Positions 22,078-33,131 of a stretch of 64,000 nt of DNA are shown here, in pieces. Below the pieces are notes generated by a model. The model was not told where the DNA came from. It ran no database searches and saw only the letters and a list, made by a program, of their open reading frames with translations. Positions within the stretch are counted from its first letter, which is position 1. The number at the start of each line of letters is the position of its first letter. Origin of the DNA: Fragilaria crotonensis (Eukaryota > Bacillariophyta > Fragilariophyceae > Fragilariales > Fragilariaceae); the NCBI GenBank assembly GCA_022925895.1, contig JAKSYS010000119.1:1-64000 (forward strand), written 5' to 3'. Position numbers and translations under genes: made by a program.

Positions 22078-25000
22078 ATGATGCATCAAAATGAGCTCTA
22101 TGAGTCTGCTCAAACCGGACAGTCTGATGTTACTTGCTTGTCATTTGGACCCCAGCGAAAGGCAATGTACCCGGCATATTTCTTTTGCCACGGGTGCGAC
22201 CTTTTTGAGGATGCCATCTTGATTGGCAACAAACGAGCTAATCGGGTGCAAAGGAGGTACCGATGTACTGGCGGTCATGATGATTGGAGTCACCCTACGA
22301 CTCTGATGCAGGAGTATCGTCACCGCAGCAACCGGGAATCTGCCTGCATTGATACTGATGATGGAGAACGAGACAAACAAGAAGTCAATGACTCTTCTAC
22401 AAGTAGGAGTGCTACTGCTGATTACAATTCCTCGCCGACAAAGAGTCCGCTCAAGAAAAAAATTCGACAATACAGAGGCCTTGCTTCGTCAACATTCATG
22501 AGTAATACTATTGGGACTGCTCAGCAGCAACGTCCTCGCCGTCAATCTTCTTCGGCAGCATTTCTGTACAACTACTACCGTGAAGAAAGCAGCAGCGAAG
22601 GCGTCGGATACTTCTGGTGGTAATGATGAAGAAATGATTGGAAGACAATTGTTTAGTGATTCATCGATTAGCAGTCCTTATGCTTTGAAAGTGACCAAGA
22701 CCACAAAGGTGCATGCGATGGTGGTGAAGAACTTGGAAATGACACAGATGCTAGAAGCAGCAATCGACAACAGAATAATGGCTATGCACATGGTGAAAAT
22801 GATTTGTCAATAGCAGACGATGCGATGGAATATATTTATGATCTTGAGGAACAGAACTTGTTCCTTAGGGAGCGTTTGATCAAAGTTGAGCAGCATTTGA
22901 ATGATAAAATAGCAAATCTTGAAGCAGAGATCAAGCAACTGAAAGCACAGAAAGAATTGGCATCTGCGGGTGCTGCTACTGGTGGAAAATACAGTGATGA
23001 TCCGGTAACTCCTGCTGCATCAAGGAAAGAAATCAGAACACGAGACAAATTTGAGAATTCGACAACTCGAAAACACCGCATCAATAGGAGAACGCAGAAG
23101 TGTCACAGGTTTTGTCTGACCTCATCCTCAATTTTGTTGCTACATCTGATCTCATCGCTAACAAAGGAGAGGTTCAAAAGAGTCGACTAGCAAAGATTAT
23201 CATGGATAGCATACTTACCTTTGGATGGACTCACAATCAGGTTCAAGAAAGCGCTTTGAAGCTCGACAATCTGACGCTTAGTTCTACTATGGATGGACAC
23301 GAGTCGTTCTTGTAAAGGAGATTTGTTACTCAAATCATTGTCTACAATTGTAAACAACAAATTGCGGAACCACGGAAACAAGAGTAAAGCGACTATATTG
23401 ATTGATTGTATTTGGAATGATGCCTTTCTTGATGGCGAAGTCCAGTCTTACATGATTGAGAGGGTTCGTCGGCACATACGATGCAATGTATTCACACCCG
23501 CAAAGATTTTGAAGGCAATGGACCTGGCAGGTTTCAACCTCAGCCTCGCTGGAATAGAAGTCCTAAGAAGTGTCGAAACCGCTGAAAAGAAATACAGTCG
23601 AGGATTTCTTCCGAGTAAATCTAGCATTCTACGAGCAGCGAGAAAAGTAGAAAAAAACGCTGACGAGCTTTGTCCCTTCAAGATGATTGGACGCGCTTTT
23701 GAAGATGACAACGATGCTGATTTTGGGGAGGGGTTCGAGTTCGATGTGATCAAGACAACAGCAACTCTTTTTAATGCCTTTGGACTAATGTCTGATGCAA
23801 AGGAGCGATCTGTGGAGCTTGGTCTCGCATCTGATGGTGCCCAGCTCACTCACACGATTTCACACGTCACGGCAGGTTTGAAGTTCAATGATATAGGCAT
23901 GCGTGACCCGTCAACAAAACGCCCCCTTCTATTGCATGAGCCGGACTCTCTGGTTCAGAGTCGGAATCTTTGTTTCCCACTGAGAGTTGTAATCGCAAAA
24001 GATAGTAAGACAACTCTCGATGGATTCCGCAATCTGTATCGCATGTTCAATACTGGTGAAGTGTCTGATTTGTTGCAGTGCCGTCCTTTCAGAATGTCTT
24101 ATCCGGGGGACATGAAGCTCCAATGGGGAGCTTTGGACAATGGCGGAGCTGCAAAGGTGAAGGAGCAGTTCTGCTACATTTGTCCATGTCGGTCATCTAC
24201 ACTTCATGTCCCCCAAGACAAATTGAAATGCGTATTATGCCAGGAAAAGCAGCACGAGGCATTCTCAAGTGTTGGACGTCACGATGCGGTGGATGAGCTT
24301 GAGCAGCAATGTTATCATTACGAATTTCTTTCCTGTCCAGAAGTGAGAAGCAAGCTTGAGGATGAGCTTGCCATTGTCACCGCGGCAATTGAAGGCGACT
24401 TGCTGCATTACCATGTAGAGAACGGTGAACATGGGGCATCTGAATCGGTTCAACGGATGTATGTCAGACAGCCGGGAAATCCTGTTATTGGGGGAGACAT
24501 GTTCGATATCGACTATCAGCCCGAAACAATGAGTGAGGCTGCAACATTTTCTTGCCGTATCACGGATGAACTAGCTTCTCGATCCATGAATGTGAATGGG
24601 CCATTGCGCACTCGTCAGGAGCGACTTCGCAAACAACTTCTCAATGAGAAACGAGTTCAGGATTTACGACGCATGCTTACAGATAGCGAACCAAGAGATA
24701 AGGCAATGTATCTGGTTCTTCAAGCCATCGTGTGTATTCTCCATCTTGAAAATAGAGTTGGGCTTAAGTCAATTGAATCCGTCCTTCGGTCTGGCTTGTC
24801 AAATGCGATACAAGGCAAACTTCAGTGGATTAAGGCCAAGGCCATAAAGAAACGACAAGTTGAATTCATCGAGTGCGTCACAAACATCATACAGACCAAA
24901 ATTCTTGGCACGTACGATGCCCCTTCGCAGTGGCGATTCCCTCTCACCGAGGACGGGACCTTGGGATCTCTCTCGATGGACAATAATAGAACTCGATTAA

Positions 25001-25659
25001 TCATCAATGAGTTTGAATTACTAATCGAGGTCTCATTCCCCTATTCTGATGCAAACAAAAGGAGGTTACTCAGGTGTCTTCCTCGATATCGAGCTGCTCT
25101 CACTATCCTTCGAAAGAATACAGATTATACTGCTAACGAAATCAAAGCTTTCCAAGAACACATCGATGCTTGGTTTTGCGACTGGGTTGCTGTATACGGA
25201 AAAGAAGGATGCACAAACTACACGCATATGCTATCGTCATCTCATGTGATGCGGTACATGCAGGAATGGAGGTGCCTTCACCGATACTCACAGCAGGGTT
25301 GGGAGGCCCTAAATGCTCTTATCAAATCTTACTTCTTTCGTCGAACAAATCGCGGTGGATTGACAAAGAATATGGCAAAGAAGACCAAACTTTTGGGCAT
25401 TGCACGATGGCTGCAGCGGAGGATGATGTGGTACTCAGGTCATGGTGATGCCCTTTTCATCCGTGAGGAGACAGCACCGAATCATCAAGAAGAAGACAGC
25501 GACAGCTCATACCAGCAAGAACATGCAACAAGCGATGGTGAGAACAGTGACGATGACCTTCTCCAAGACAAAACACACAATTATGATTCAGAAAGTGAGG
25601 AATACTACTCCTCGAGTGATAGTGATAATGACAACGACAGTCAAGAAGGTTGCGATTGA
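22078..25659 (+). CDS. Gene A of element 1: zinc-finger, coiled-coil, putative transposase-like protein
   Basis: The likely mobility protein of element 1. The N-terminus (22078-22300) has a cysteine/histidine cluster ending in FFCHGCD and RRYRCTGGH, a probable zinc finger. A coiled-coil segment follows at about 22830-22960 (YDLEEQNLFLRERLIKVEQH). A region ending in GWTHNQVQ leads to the large core (23293-25659). The core carries LGLASDGAQLTHTISHV, a Cys-rich knot (CYICPCRSS, then CVLC), ILHLENRVGLKSI and GKEGCTNYTHMLSSSHVM. The last large conserved block is QGWEALNALIKSYFFRRTNR. The aspartate of SDGA and the glutamate of GWEALN are candidates for RNase H-fold catalytic residues, but this is inference. 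The tail is acidic. The frame changes about four times before 23300; the core is uninterrupted. About 1,190 residues if read through. Confidence 0.6.
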
Positions 25660-25661
25660 GA

Positions 25662-27232
25662 TTACTCAAGCATTTCTTGAATGCGACATTTAACATCAGC
25701 TATGTCAGTGTACGTAATAAAGTGACAATCGATTGCTCGTGTTGTTGTGTTATTGTCAAGTATCCGGTATGTTCTCTGAGCTTGAACTGCAGTGTCTGTC
25801 ACTGATGTTATGCGCATCACATATCCATCGTCCATGAACTCCATCCCAGGAGTAATAGCTGCGGTTGTTAAAGCATGCATGTTTCTACTTGTACCGCTGC
25901 GTTCCTCACCGGATGTCGCTACTTGTAAACCAACGCCAACACTTTTGAGGAATGGAAGCAATTCATTCGTAACAACAAGCTTGCGATAGCGCAGAACAAC
26001 TTGAAGTACACCATCATTTTCATTGTAAACCAAATCAATTCCATCGTGCATAACTCCAAAGCGCTGGAATGGGCGTGTCATATCAGCTGCATTGTCGCTT
26101 GTGCTTGAATTATCATCACCACCGTGCTGGTCGTTTTCTTCATCATCAAAATTGATCGGTGCTTGGGGAGGAAAATAAATCACATTAATTACATCATTCA
26201 TACTCAGCAATGCACAACCCTCACTGTAACGAGGCCTTTTCTTTCGTACACCATACCCAGATGTTTGACCAAAGACTTTACGAAAGGCTGTCATCTTTGT
26301 CGTGGTGTCAAAACGCAACACTTCGAGTTCTCCGCTTTCTCGAGTGCAATGGTAACTGAGACCCCATGAAAGAATCGGTCGAGGTTGGCTGAACCTTACA
26401 CCACGAATGCTTCCAATCCCTTGTCTTTCCATTTGATCCTTAATGTAGAACCAGCTGCAGCTTGGAAGTTGCAGTTTTGCATTGCGAGTTGCAAAGTCAC
26501 CTTGTGACTGTGCAATACGGCACAGTAACCGTTGCATAGCACGTCCAATCTGGCGTATGCTATTGAAGATAACACTGCAATTGTCAACTGACCAATAGTT
26601 GCGAAAGCCCGCCATCTGTGCTGGAAAGGGTGCTGGACATGCCTGCTTTGGAATCGACAAGATACATCCATTCCGAGAGAGGCGGTATTTCACAACAAAA
26701 AAGTTGCACATTCCGAGACAGTCATCGTAGCAATGTGAAGTAACAGCATCATCCGAAAACACAAATGCCAAGTTCGTTATTGCATCTGGCTTAATCCAGT
26801 CAAATTCTCAAGTTGAACGACAGCCTGCCAATCGCCACCGCTTGTCGTCGAAAAAGACTGGCCATCATCCACAGGAAACTCTCTATCCGAGAGCAACGAA
26901 CGGTTCTTGAAGACGTTCACTTTAACAAATTGAACGGGCATTTCATTCGTGGAAGTGGTGCTGCCCTCTTCAAATGATTCTTGAATTGCTGGGAAGCTTT
27001 CGCTCTGAGGAACCATCTCGATTGACGATACAACTTCCAGAACACGACCAACCCTTTGAAGAGCATCATTGCTGCTATCGTCCTTCGTTGTTGGCTGTGT
27101 ACAAAACAAAGGAGCCCGACGTTATCGACAGCAGAGACAAGGGACATATACGGTGTGAATGAATGACATTTTACTCAGTGTTTCCCATGTTGTTGATTGC
27201 TGAGAGCTCCCAGACGGCAGCGATGATGGCAT
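25662..27232 (-). CDS. Gene B of element 1, conserved convergent partner of unknown function
   Basis: The gene ends two bases from the stop of gene A, tail to tail. Protein of about 520 residues with no domain I recognise. Conserved landmarks shared with element 2 are VGRVLEVV, VQFVKVNVFKNRSLL, FNSIRQIGRAMQRLLCR, AQSQGDF, LQLPSCSWFYIK, GYGVRKKRPRYS, MEFMDDGYVMRI and a C-terminal IQEMLE. The start is uncertain: ATG 27232 opens a frame with TTWETLSKMSF and VYVP, which resembles the other copy, but the frame changes once or twice before 26771. Most of the protein (26771 down to 25662) is open. A structural or accessory role in transposition is a guess from its co-occurrence with gene A. Confidence 0.55.
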
Positions 27233-27460
27233 GGCTTGTTCGTGGGAGTATTGTTTAGTCTCCAACAAGGGCGCTATAACAAAATACGACGAGACAATAA
27301 ATTGGGGCATGAGCCATGAGACAATACGGAGGGAAAAGATAACGTCTGATCAAAATAAATCTATGCCTTTCTTCAGCAACCTAGAAGTACATTCCTCAAC
27401 AGCCAGTGAACGAAGGTTAAGTCAAACGGTTTTTTAATATAGAATTGCACTCATAACCAG

Positions 27461-27500
27461 TGATTGGTCCACTTGTCCAGAGCCCGAATGGTCTGTAGTG
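27461..27500 (-). repeat. Element 1 right terminal inverted repeat
   Basis: Reverse complement of the left end, ending ...GAATGGTCTGTAGTG. Beyond it lies GTAC-rich host-like DNA. Confidence 0.85.
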
Positions 27501-27628
27501 TAGTACTATCACGCTACAGTACAGTTGTACTGCAGTTCTACGATAGTACTCCTCCAGTACTCCAGTACTTGTTCCAGTTTCTCCGATCACTGACCGAGAG
27601 TTCGTTGGACGTCACGATTATGACATAG
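27501..27628. other. 128-bp host-like spacer between elements 1 and 2
   Basis: GTAC-rich sequence (CAGTACTCCAGTAC) like the host intergenic DNA elsewhere in the window. It ends with CATAG, also found just outside the far end of element 2. This looks like original host DNA left between two independent insertions. Confidence 0.55.
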
Positions 27629-27666
27629 CACTAGAGACCATTTGGCAATTAATTCCGGTGATCGAT
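27629..27666 (+). repeat. Element 2 left terminal inverted repeat
   Basis: Starts CACTAGAGACCATTTGG and runs to TGATCGAT. It matches the inverted right end at about 27 of 38 positions. Confidence 0.7.
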
Positions 27667-27920
27667 TTTTGGTTATGAGCCGTATTTTCGCGCCTGCCTT
27701 TTCATACTTTAACGCCTTTTTGGTCATTTCATGCTACATCAATGTAGCTGAGCAATTAAAAAAATTGGATAAGTGTGTTAATTCGCGGAATTTTGCTCTC
27801 TGATCTCTCCCGCGCTGTGTTCTGTTAGCTTGCATCCATGGCTGATACGGTCCCATCGCAACATTGCAGGGCACAAGTGAGATACAATAAGTGAACAACA
27901 GGAGCAACACACCTTCAAGA

Positions 27921-28226
27921 ATGCATCATCCAACTGGTGCTTTTGCAGCATCATGGGACGAACTTAGCCCTTCATCATTCAAGACTACACTCTATGTTCC
28001 AAGCCTGAAGATCTCGATAACACCAGGAAGCTTCATCCTGTATAGAAATGGAGTGCAACCTTTGTCGTCGGCAACTCTGCCTTCAAGGGAGGGAAACAAC
28101 AAGGAACAGCAATTGACACCAATGAACGAACTTGAAGATCATCAAGGAGTGCATTCTTTGAAGAAGCTCCCAACATCTGTTGGTCGAATCATTCAAGTGG
28201 TTGATTCAGTCGAAGAAATTGACAAT
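27921..28226 (+). pseudogene. Gene B of element 2, 5' part, cut by the nested transposon
   Basis: ATG 27921 opens a frame with SWDELSPSSFKTTLYVP and VGRIIQVVDSVEEIDN. These correspond to TTWETLSKMSF and VGRVLEVVSSIEMV of element 1. The frame is broken at codon AAT (28224-28226) by the nested element. The homologous reading resumes after the second AAT, at 34970. As the gene is now split by 6.7 kb it is very unlikely to be expressed whole. Confidence 0.65.
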
Positions 28227-28252
28227 CATCAGGAAGCCCATTTCTGTGATTT
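28227..28252 (+). repeat. Nested transposon left inverted repeat with AAT duplication
   Basis: CATCAGGAAGCCCATTTCTG and following bases pair with the right end at 34941-34966. The preceding AAT (28224-28226) equals the AAT after the right end. Confidence 0.8.
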
Positions 28253-28501
28253 CTAAATATTTATTTATATTTCATTCTAATTATTTCTTTGGTTTTTTGA
28301 GACAGATTCTGTTCTCTTTACTTAGAAAGTTATAGGTATTAATTTACAAATTGACATCTTTATATAGAAATGTTGTGGATATTTATGTACAAATACTTTG
28401 GACAAATTGGTCGCAGCTAATATTTTCAATTTATTCCGCGAGTTTTTAGGGGGGAGGTGTGTAGAAACGGTTTGATATTTTTATTGTACTACGGTTGATT
28501 T
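28253..28501. other. AT-rich subterminal region of the nested transposon
   Basis: Strongly AT-rich and without a coding frame. It lies between the left inverted repeat and the first gene and probably supplies the 3' UTR of that gene and subterminal protein-binding sites. Confidence 0.4.
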
Positions 28502-30100
28502 TCATACCATTACTCTGCCCACTTCTTCTGTATGACTATCATCATCATCATTCCCTTGTTCTTGCTGCCCTCCTCTTGTTGCTTCTCTACCGGCGCCAAC
28601 AGCACTGGCAGCTGTGGCATGAGCCATAAGCTGTTCCATGTTGAAGTCACTGTACACTACTACAACACGATTTTCAGGATTTGCTTGCTCATCTTCTCCC
28701 CCTCGTGCTGGATTTGCGCTGTCATTTTGTTTGCCATACCTTTTGATCATCTCCTCTCTGAAAATGTTGTCAAAGTTGGCCCCATTTGCCTGTCGGTAAA
28801 CATCAATCATAAGCCCATTGAATCGCTCTAATCCATCCTTTGACCAGCTGCGCTTTGTTCCTCGGCTTCTCCCTGTGTACAATGCGTCTTCACCGTCGCC
28901 TTCTTTTTGCTCTCCTTCTTGTTGCCGTTCTGCTGCTGCTGCTGCTGCTATCGGAGCACGAGAACTTTGAGCCCATTCCCGATTCCACTTCGGTACATAC
29001 GACTCTAGGCACAACAGTAGAAATGCCTCGTCTGTCAGTGTAAACCATTCACTCAATGGTTTAGTCATCCTGTTATCAACGTACACTTTACGTCCAACCA
29101 CTGCCCTTGCAAGACAATCCAACAACTCTACATATGCTGGCCTTGATGGGATACTTCTCATTCCCATCATGATGCTCCGCAAGCGGAATTCCCGGTTTGT
29201 TACAGCTAGTATATTTTCTGTGGTAATATCAGCCAGAGAAGCAAGAGTAGGGTGTTAGAAGAAATAGTGCATTGCCAGCATGATGTCACAGAAATCAGTC
29301 GCCACCATCTCACCGTTGAATTTTGTTTTTATTGTTTTGATCACATTGTTCCTATGGTTTTTCAGTTTCTTATGGACAGCTTTCTTTGAACTCTCCCACC
29401 AACCTTCCACATCCGCTTCCTGAACTTTCATTTTTTCCGCCATGAATCTGCAGATAGAATTACGGTTGTTGCTGAAGTCAAGATCACCATTCAAATTTGC
29501 AAACTTCTGCTTGGGAAACACATCCTCTTTCACACACTTCTCAAGCAACCAATCTTTTCCCACATTTGTCAGTCTGTTCCCATATTGCATGACCCCTTTG
29601 TGACCAACTTGTCGCCCGTCTGTTGCTGGAGCATGAATGGGAGCTGCAACAGGTTCATCATAAGCAGGGTCGTCTTCTCCATCATCATCATCATCCTCCT
29701 CCTCACTTCTGTCTGTGTCGGCAAACAATCTTCGCATCATATGAGCATTACCGGGAGCACTTACATGAGAAGCTGCAGCAAGTCGTTGACGCGTCCTTCT
29801 AGTTGAAGAATCTTCTGTGACATCGGCAGCACGACCGCGACCCTCACGACCACCATCATGACAATCAGCAGAATTAGAACCTGCTTGAAGCGCAAGCATC
29901 AGTTGTCGTCGTGTTCGTGTAGCTGGAGAATCTTCAACACTGTTGGCAGCAGCAGCCGCCTGATCCGGTGGAGCAGGTGGAGGAGGCGGAGGACAAGGCG
30001 GAGGAGGACGAGGAGGAGGACCACCTCTAGCTCCTTGACCACTTCTCCCAGCACCTCCACCACGTCGTCGTCGTCCTGCTCGACCACGACCTCCTGCCAT
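28502..30100 (-). CDS. Accessory protein of the nested transposon, function unknown
   Basis: From ATG 30100 the frame encodes a Gly/Arg- and Pro-rich head, RTRRQL and RTRQRL repeats and an acidic stretch. A conserved-looking block follows (NRLTNVGKDWLLEKCVKEDV, WWESSKKAVHKKLKNHRNNV). A TAA at 29252-29254 then interrupts the frame. The same frame continues from 29251 to 28502 with TNREFRLRSIMMGMRS, FTLTDEAFLLLCLESYVPKWN, SWSKDGLERFNGLM and FREEMIKRYGK. Either the stop inactivates the gene or a short intron removes it. I know proteins of this general look from diatom transposons only by impression and assign no function. Confidence 0.5.
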
Positions 30101-31189
30101 AGAGACTACCCCTGATCTTTGGGTGTGTTGTTCTTTAAACGCAAGAACAAAAAGCCAGCATATGGCAAGATCACTCGGCTGACAGCATGTGTTCTGTTTT
30201 GTTGTCGTGCGAGCACAAGACTTGTTCAATATTCGAAGTCATGACAAAGTTATTCACATGCGTTTCAAAAATCTGCATATCCTTAGGGGAAGATGATTTA
30301 TACTGAACGTTACACATAAGTATTCACATTCAATATACTTCTTCAAATGATCAGTTTAAATATGCATGAATATGTAGATGTTTTGAATTTTCGTTTTTTG
30401 TCATTTGAATATGCATATTATACATATATCCGTATGTATAACATACATTTCTCGCTAAATGAATCGATATGCGCATACATAATCATATGCATTGAATTAA
30501 AATGTGGTTGCATGTTATACATATATCCATATATATAACATACATTTCTCGCTAAATGAATTGATATGCGCATATATAATCATATGCATTTAATAATAAT
30601 GTGGTTGTTTGCAATTAATAATGTTCATCATACATTGTATGTAATTCTTGGTATATTAAACAGGTGTTAATGTAGCATAAACTCACCAACATGTACTTTC
30701 TTAGAGAAAGTAGCCGTTTATGCGAAGTAGCGAGTCAATTTCCTGCTCGAAGGCAGTATCGCTATGAACATTCATAGTGTCTATACTGGCGATTCAATGG
30801 TATAAGACGACATCCTAGTAGTACTGAATACTTCGCAGGATGGACAAATTTTTCTCAATAAAAAACAAGCACCAAAAGTACTGTCACATTCTACATGTGA
30901 ATCATATCAGTAAATATTAGTGTACTTATATGTTCAATTCGCAATTATGCTTCGCATAGTGAAGCTTTGTATGTATTCCTGCTCGCAACATGATGCACAA
31001 GTTTTTGGTATGTTTTCTACGACGAATGTATTGGGCGATTTGGTTGTCTCTTTTTGTCAAATTTTCTCAACTACAACACACTCACTGTTAGGTGCTGACC
31101 CCCGACAACCTTGTCACACTCATTGCCTTTCGTATTGCATTGATGTTTTGGAAGCTCCACCATCAACGAGCAACAGATTTTGCAACACT
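30101..31189. other. AT-rich non-coding centre of the nested transposon
   Basis: No gene is visible. It includes the 97-bp duplicate at 30421-30614 and, further on, unremarkable sequence up to the 212-bp repeats. It sits between two divergently transcribed genes and may hold both promoters. Confidence 0.4.
30421..30614. repeat. 97-bp tandem duplicate
   Basis: The segment starting TACATATATCCGTATGTATA (30421) is repeated at 30518 with few changes (ACATACATTTCTCGCTAAAT is identical in both). The unit is about 97 bp, AT-rich and non-coding. Confidence 0.7.
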
Positions 31190-31790
31190 GTCATTGTCTT
31201 GATCCACACCGGTCACTGGCTTCCAATTTTGCGTTCAGCTTTGCGTTTACATCTATAAAGCTCAGCTGACGTCGATTTGGTTGTTCCCGGCTGGCTGTTG
31301 GTGACAACGACGACGACAGGTCGTTGCATATTTGTTCGTCGTTGGCTGTCACGTTGCGGAATTCTCGTCGCTCCGCCACTGATAACAGATATTGCGAGAC
31401 TGTCATTGTCTGGATCCACGCCGATTGCTGGCTTCCAATTTCGCGTTCAGCTTTGCGTTTACATCTATAAAGCTCAGCTGACGTCGATTTGGTTGTTCCC
31501 GGCTGGCTGTTGGTGACAACGACGACGACAGGTCGTTGCATATTTGTTCGTCGTTGGCTGTCACGTCGCAGAATTCTCATCGCTCCGCCACTGATAACAG
31601 ATATTGCGAGACTGTCATTGTCTGGATCCACGCCAATTGCTGGCTTCCAATTTCGCGTTCAGCTTTGCGTTTACATCTATAAAGCTCAGCTGACGTCGAT
31701 TTGGTTGTTCCTGGCTGGCTGTTGGTTACGACAACGACCGGTCGTGTTCGCGTGTTGCTTGCTGTTGGCTTCCTTGCTCCACCGTTGACG
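31190..31790 (+). repeat. 212-bp tandem repeats carrying TATA-like and TGACGTC motifs
   Basis: Nearly three copies of a 212-bp unit, shown by identical landmarks spaced 212 bp apart. CTATAAAG occurs at 31253, 31465 and 31677, and TGACGTC at 31267, 31479 and 31691. Copies one and two are almost identical; the third is shortened and diverges after about 31740. It lies just upstream of a plus-strand gene starting at 31836. Frames inside the repeat read open on both strands, but the periodicity suggests this is regulatory rather than coding. Confidence 0.75.
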
Positions 31791-31835
31791 ACAAATTTTG
31801 TGAGGCCCATTCACTTTGATTGGCTCCAGTTGTCT

Positions 31836-33131
31836 ATGATGGCAGAGACTTTGTGCTCAACGACTTCATGTTCGACGTTGACAAAGGAATGGTTTGAGGA
31901 TTCATCGTCGGAAGACGAGGCGGAGTTTTCTCAAAACTGCTACCATGTTCGGCTATTCAAGAAGGGAAAGGCCTCTACTTTGGCAAGAAGGTCTGATTCG
32001 TTGAGGAAGGACAAGGATCTGATAGTTGAGCTCAAAGTTAAAGTGAAGATTGAGTTGAAGGTTGTGTCTAAGGCTGTCTTGATGGCAAATGTGAGTGGTG
32101 GATTGAAGAACGCTGGTTCATCGACTAGTGCTGTTGATGATGCTGTGACCACGTTGCCATCTTCATCCCAAAGCAGCAAACCACAGCAGAAGAAAAAAAA
32201 GAGTGGGAAGGCAGAAAACAATTGGCGTGAACGCCCAATTCGTGCTCGCCCTCATGGACCATTTCAACGCACTCTGCCAGGTGAGCTCTCCCGTGCCATT
32301 ATTTTGGCAAGAGTGAACAATCGACAGACCATTCCGTTGACGGAAAACACCATATCTGTTCCTATTGCCACACTTGGCGGTACCACAGAAGCTGATGCTG
32401 CTGTCGGCAGCAATTTTCCTGATCAGGAGACAGGGAGAACGAGGAAAGAAACAAAAGGTTTGGAGATTGGATTGCTTCGAGAGCATCCATCACTTTCTAT
32501 GGCAAGTCACACTCAAGTTGCGAATGTAATAGCCAAGTGTCTGCCTTTGCAGTCTGTTGCTCCTTTCATGGTCATGTTCAACAATTTTTGACCACCTCCT
32601 CTCCAAAAACGGAAGAAGCAAAAGCGGAAGAAGGGCAACGCCGCGTCTGTTCCAATACCACCTGCAGTTGTGGCGGCGGCGTCAGCTCTAGGTCCATCGG
32701 CATTTTGTGACGAGAAGATTTGCAAGACTCCCATCGAGTGGGTTGACTCGTCCCTCAAACATGTGTTTGGTACTGAGTATGTCATGCTCAAGCGCTGCAA
32801 ACATCCTGATGAAATGTATAGTCATGGGGAAAGTCATTCCGATCTTGACGACCTGATTGTCATGGATTGTGTTCTCTCGAGAAGTGGTCCTATGGATTTG
32901 AAAAGGAAAAGGAAAGATGACGCCCATGCCTGTGACAGTCCCGTGCATGTCTGTCTATTTGATGATGTTGATGCTGTCAATTTGGCAATCGCTGTTAGAG
33001 ATGGAAATGCTTTTTCTTCTCGCCCTTCAGGGAAGAAGAACAGCGATAACCCCCATCAGGATTATCTAGATCTTCATACAAGCAATCACATGAACGATGG
33101 TGACGCAATGTACTGCTGTGATGGCCATTGA
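31836..33131 (+). CDS. Plus-strand protein of the nested transposon, unrecognised
   Basis: ATG 31836 opens a frame of about 250 residues (MMAETLCSTTSC...EWFEDSSSEDEAEFSQN). It is Lys- and Ser-rich, with KPQQKKKKSGK, RPHGPFQRTLPGELSRAIIL and a TGA at 32589-32591. The same frame continues with PPPLQKRKKQKRKKGN and IEWVDSSLKHVFGTEYVMLK. From about 32995 it overlaps the antisense transposase gene, so the last 45 codons are probably a shadow. The stop may be real, or removed with an intron. No known domain is seen. Confidence 0.4.

Larger units (their letters stand above)
21581..27500. mobile_element. Element 1: DNA transposon-like element of an unrecognised family
   Basis: A 5.92-kb unit bounded by 40-bp inverted repeats matching at 36 of 40 positions (CACTACAGACCATTCGGG at the left, its complement at the right). 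It encodes ORF C (-), gene A (+) and gene B (-, convergent with A). A second copy with the same genes and related ends is element 2. GTAC-rich host-like DNA flanks both sides. The ends read CACTA...TAGTG, as in the CACTA group, but the flanking triplets (TGT and TAG) do not match, so no target duplication is seen. The proteins are not ones I can assign to a known superfamily. Several frame changes in gene A and one or two in gene B mean it may be inactive or imperfectly assembled. Confidence 0.75.

Noticed and set aside
21581-27500. Calling elements 1 and 2 members of the CACTA superfamily because three termini read CACTA/TAGTG
   Set aside because: Flanking triplets do not match, the element 2 duplication would be 5 bp, and gene A does not resemble CACTA transposases. 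Only the nested element supports that label.
31213-31788. Long open frames on both strands across the 212-bp repeats as genes
   Set aside because: They owe their openness to the repeat period and encode the same peptide repeatedly; the TATA/TGACGTC content fits regulation better.
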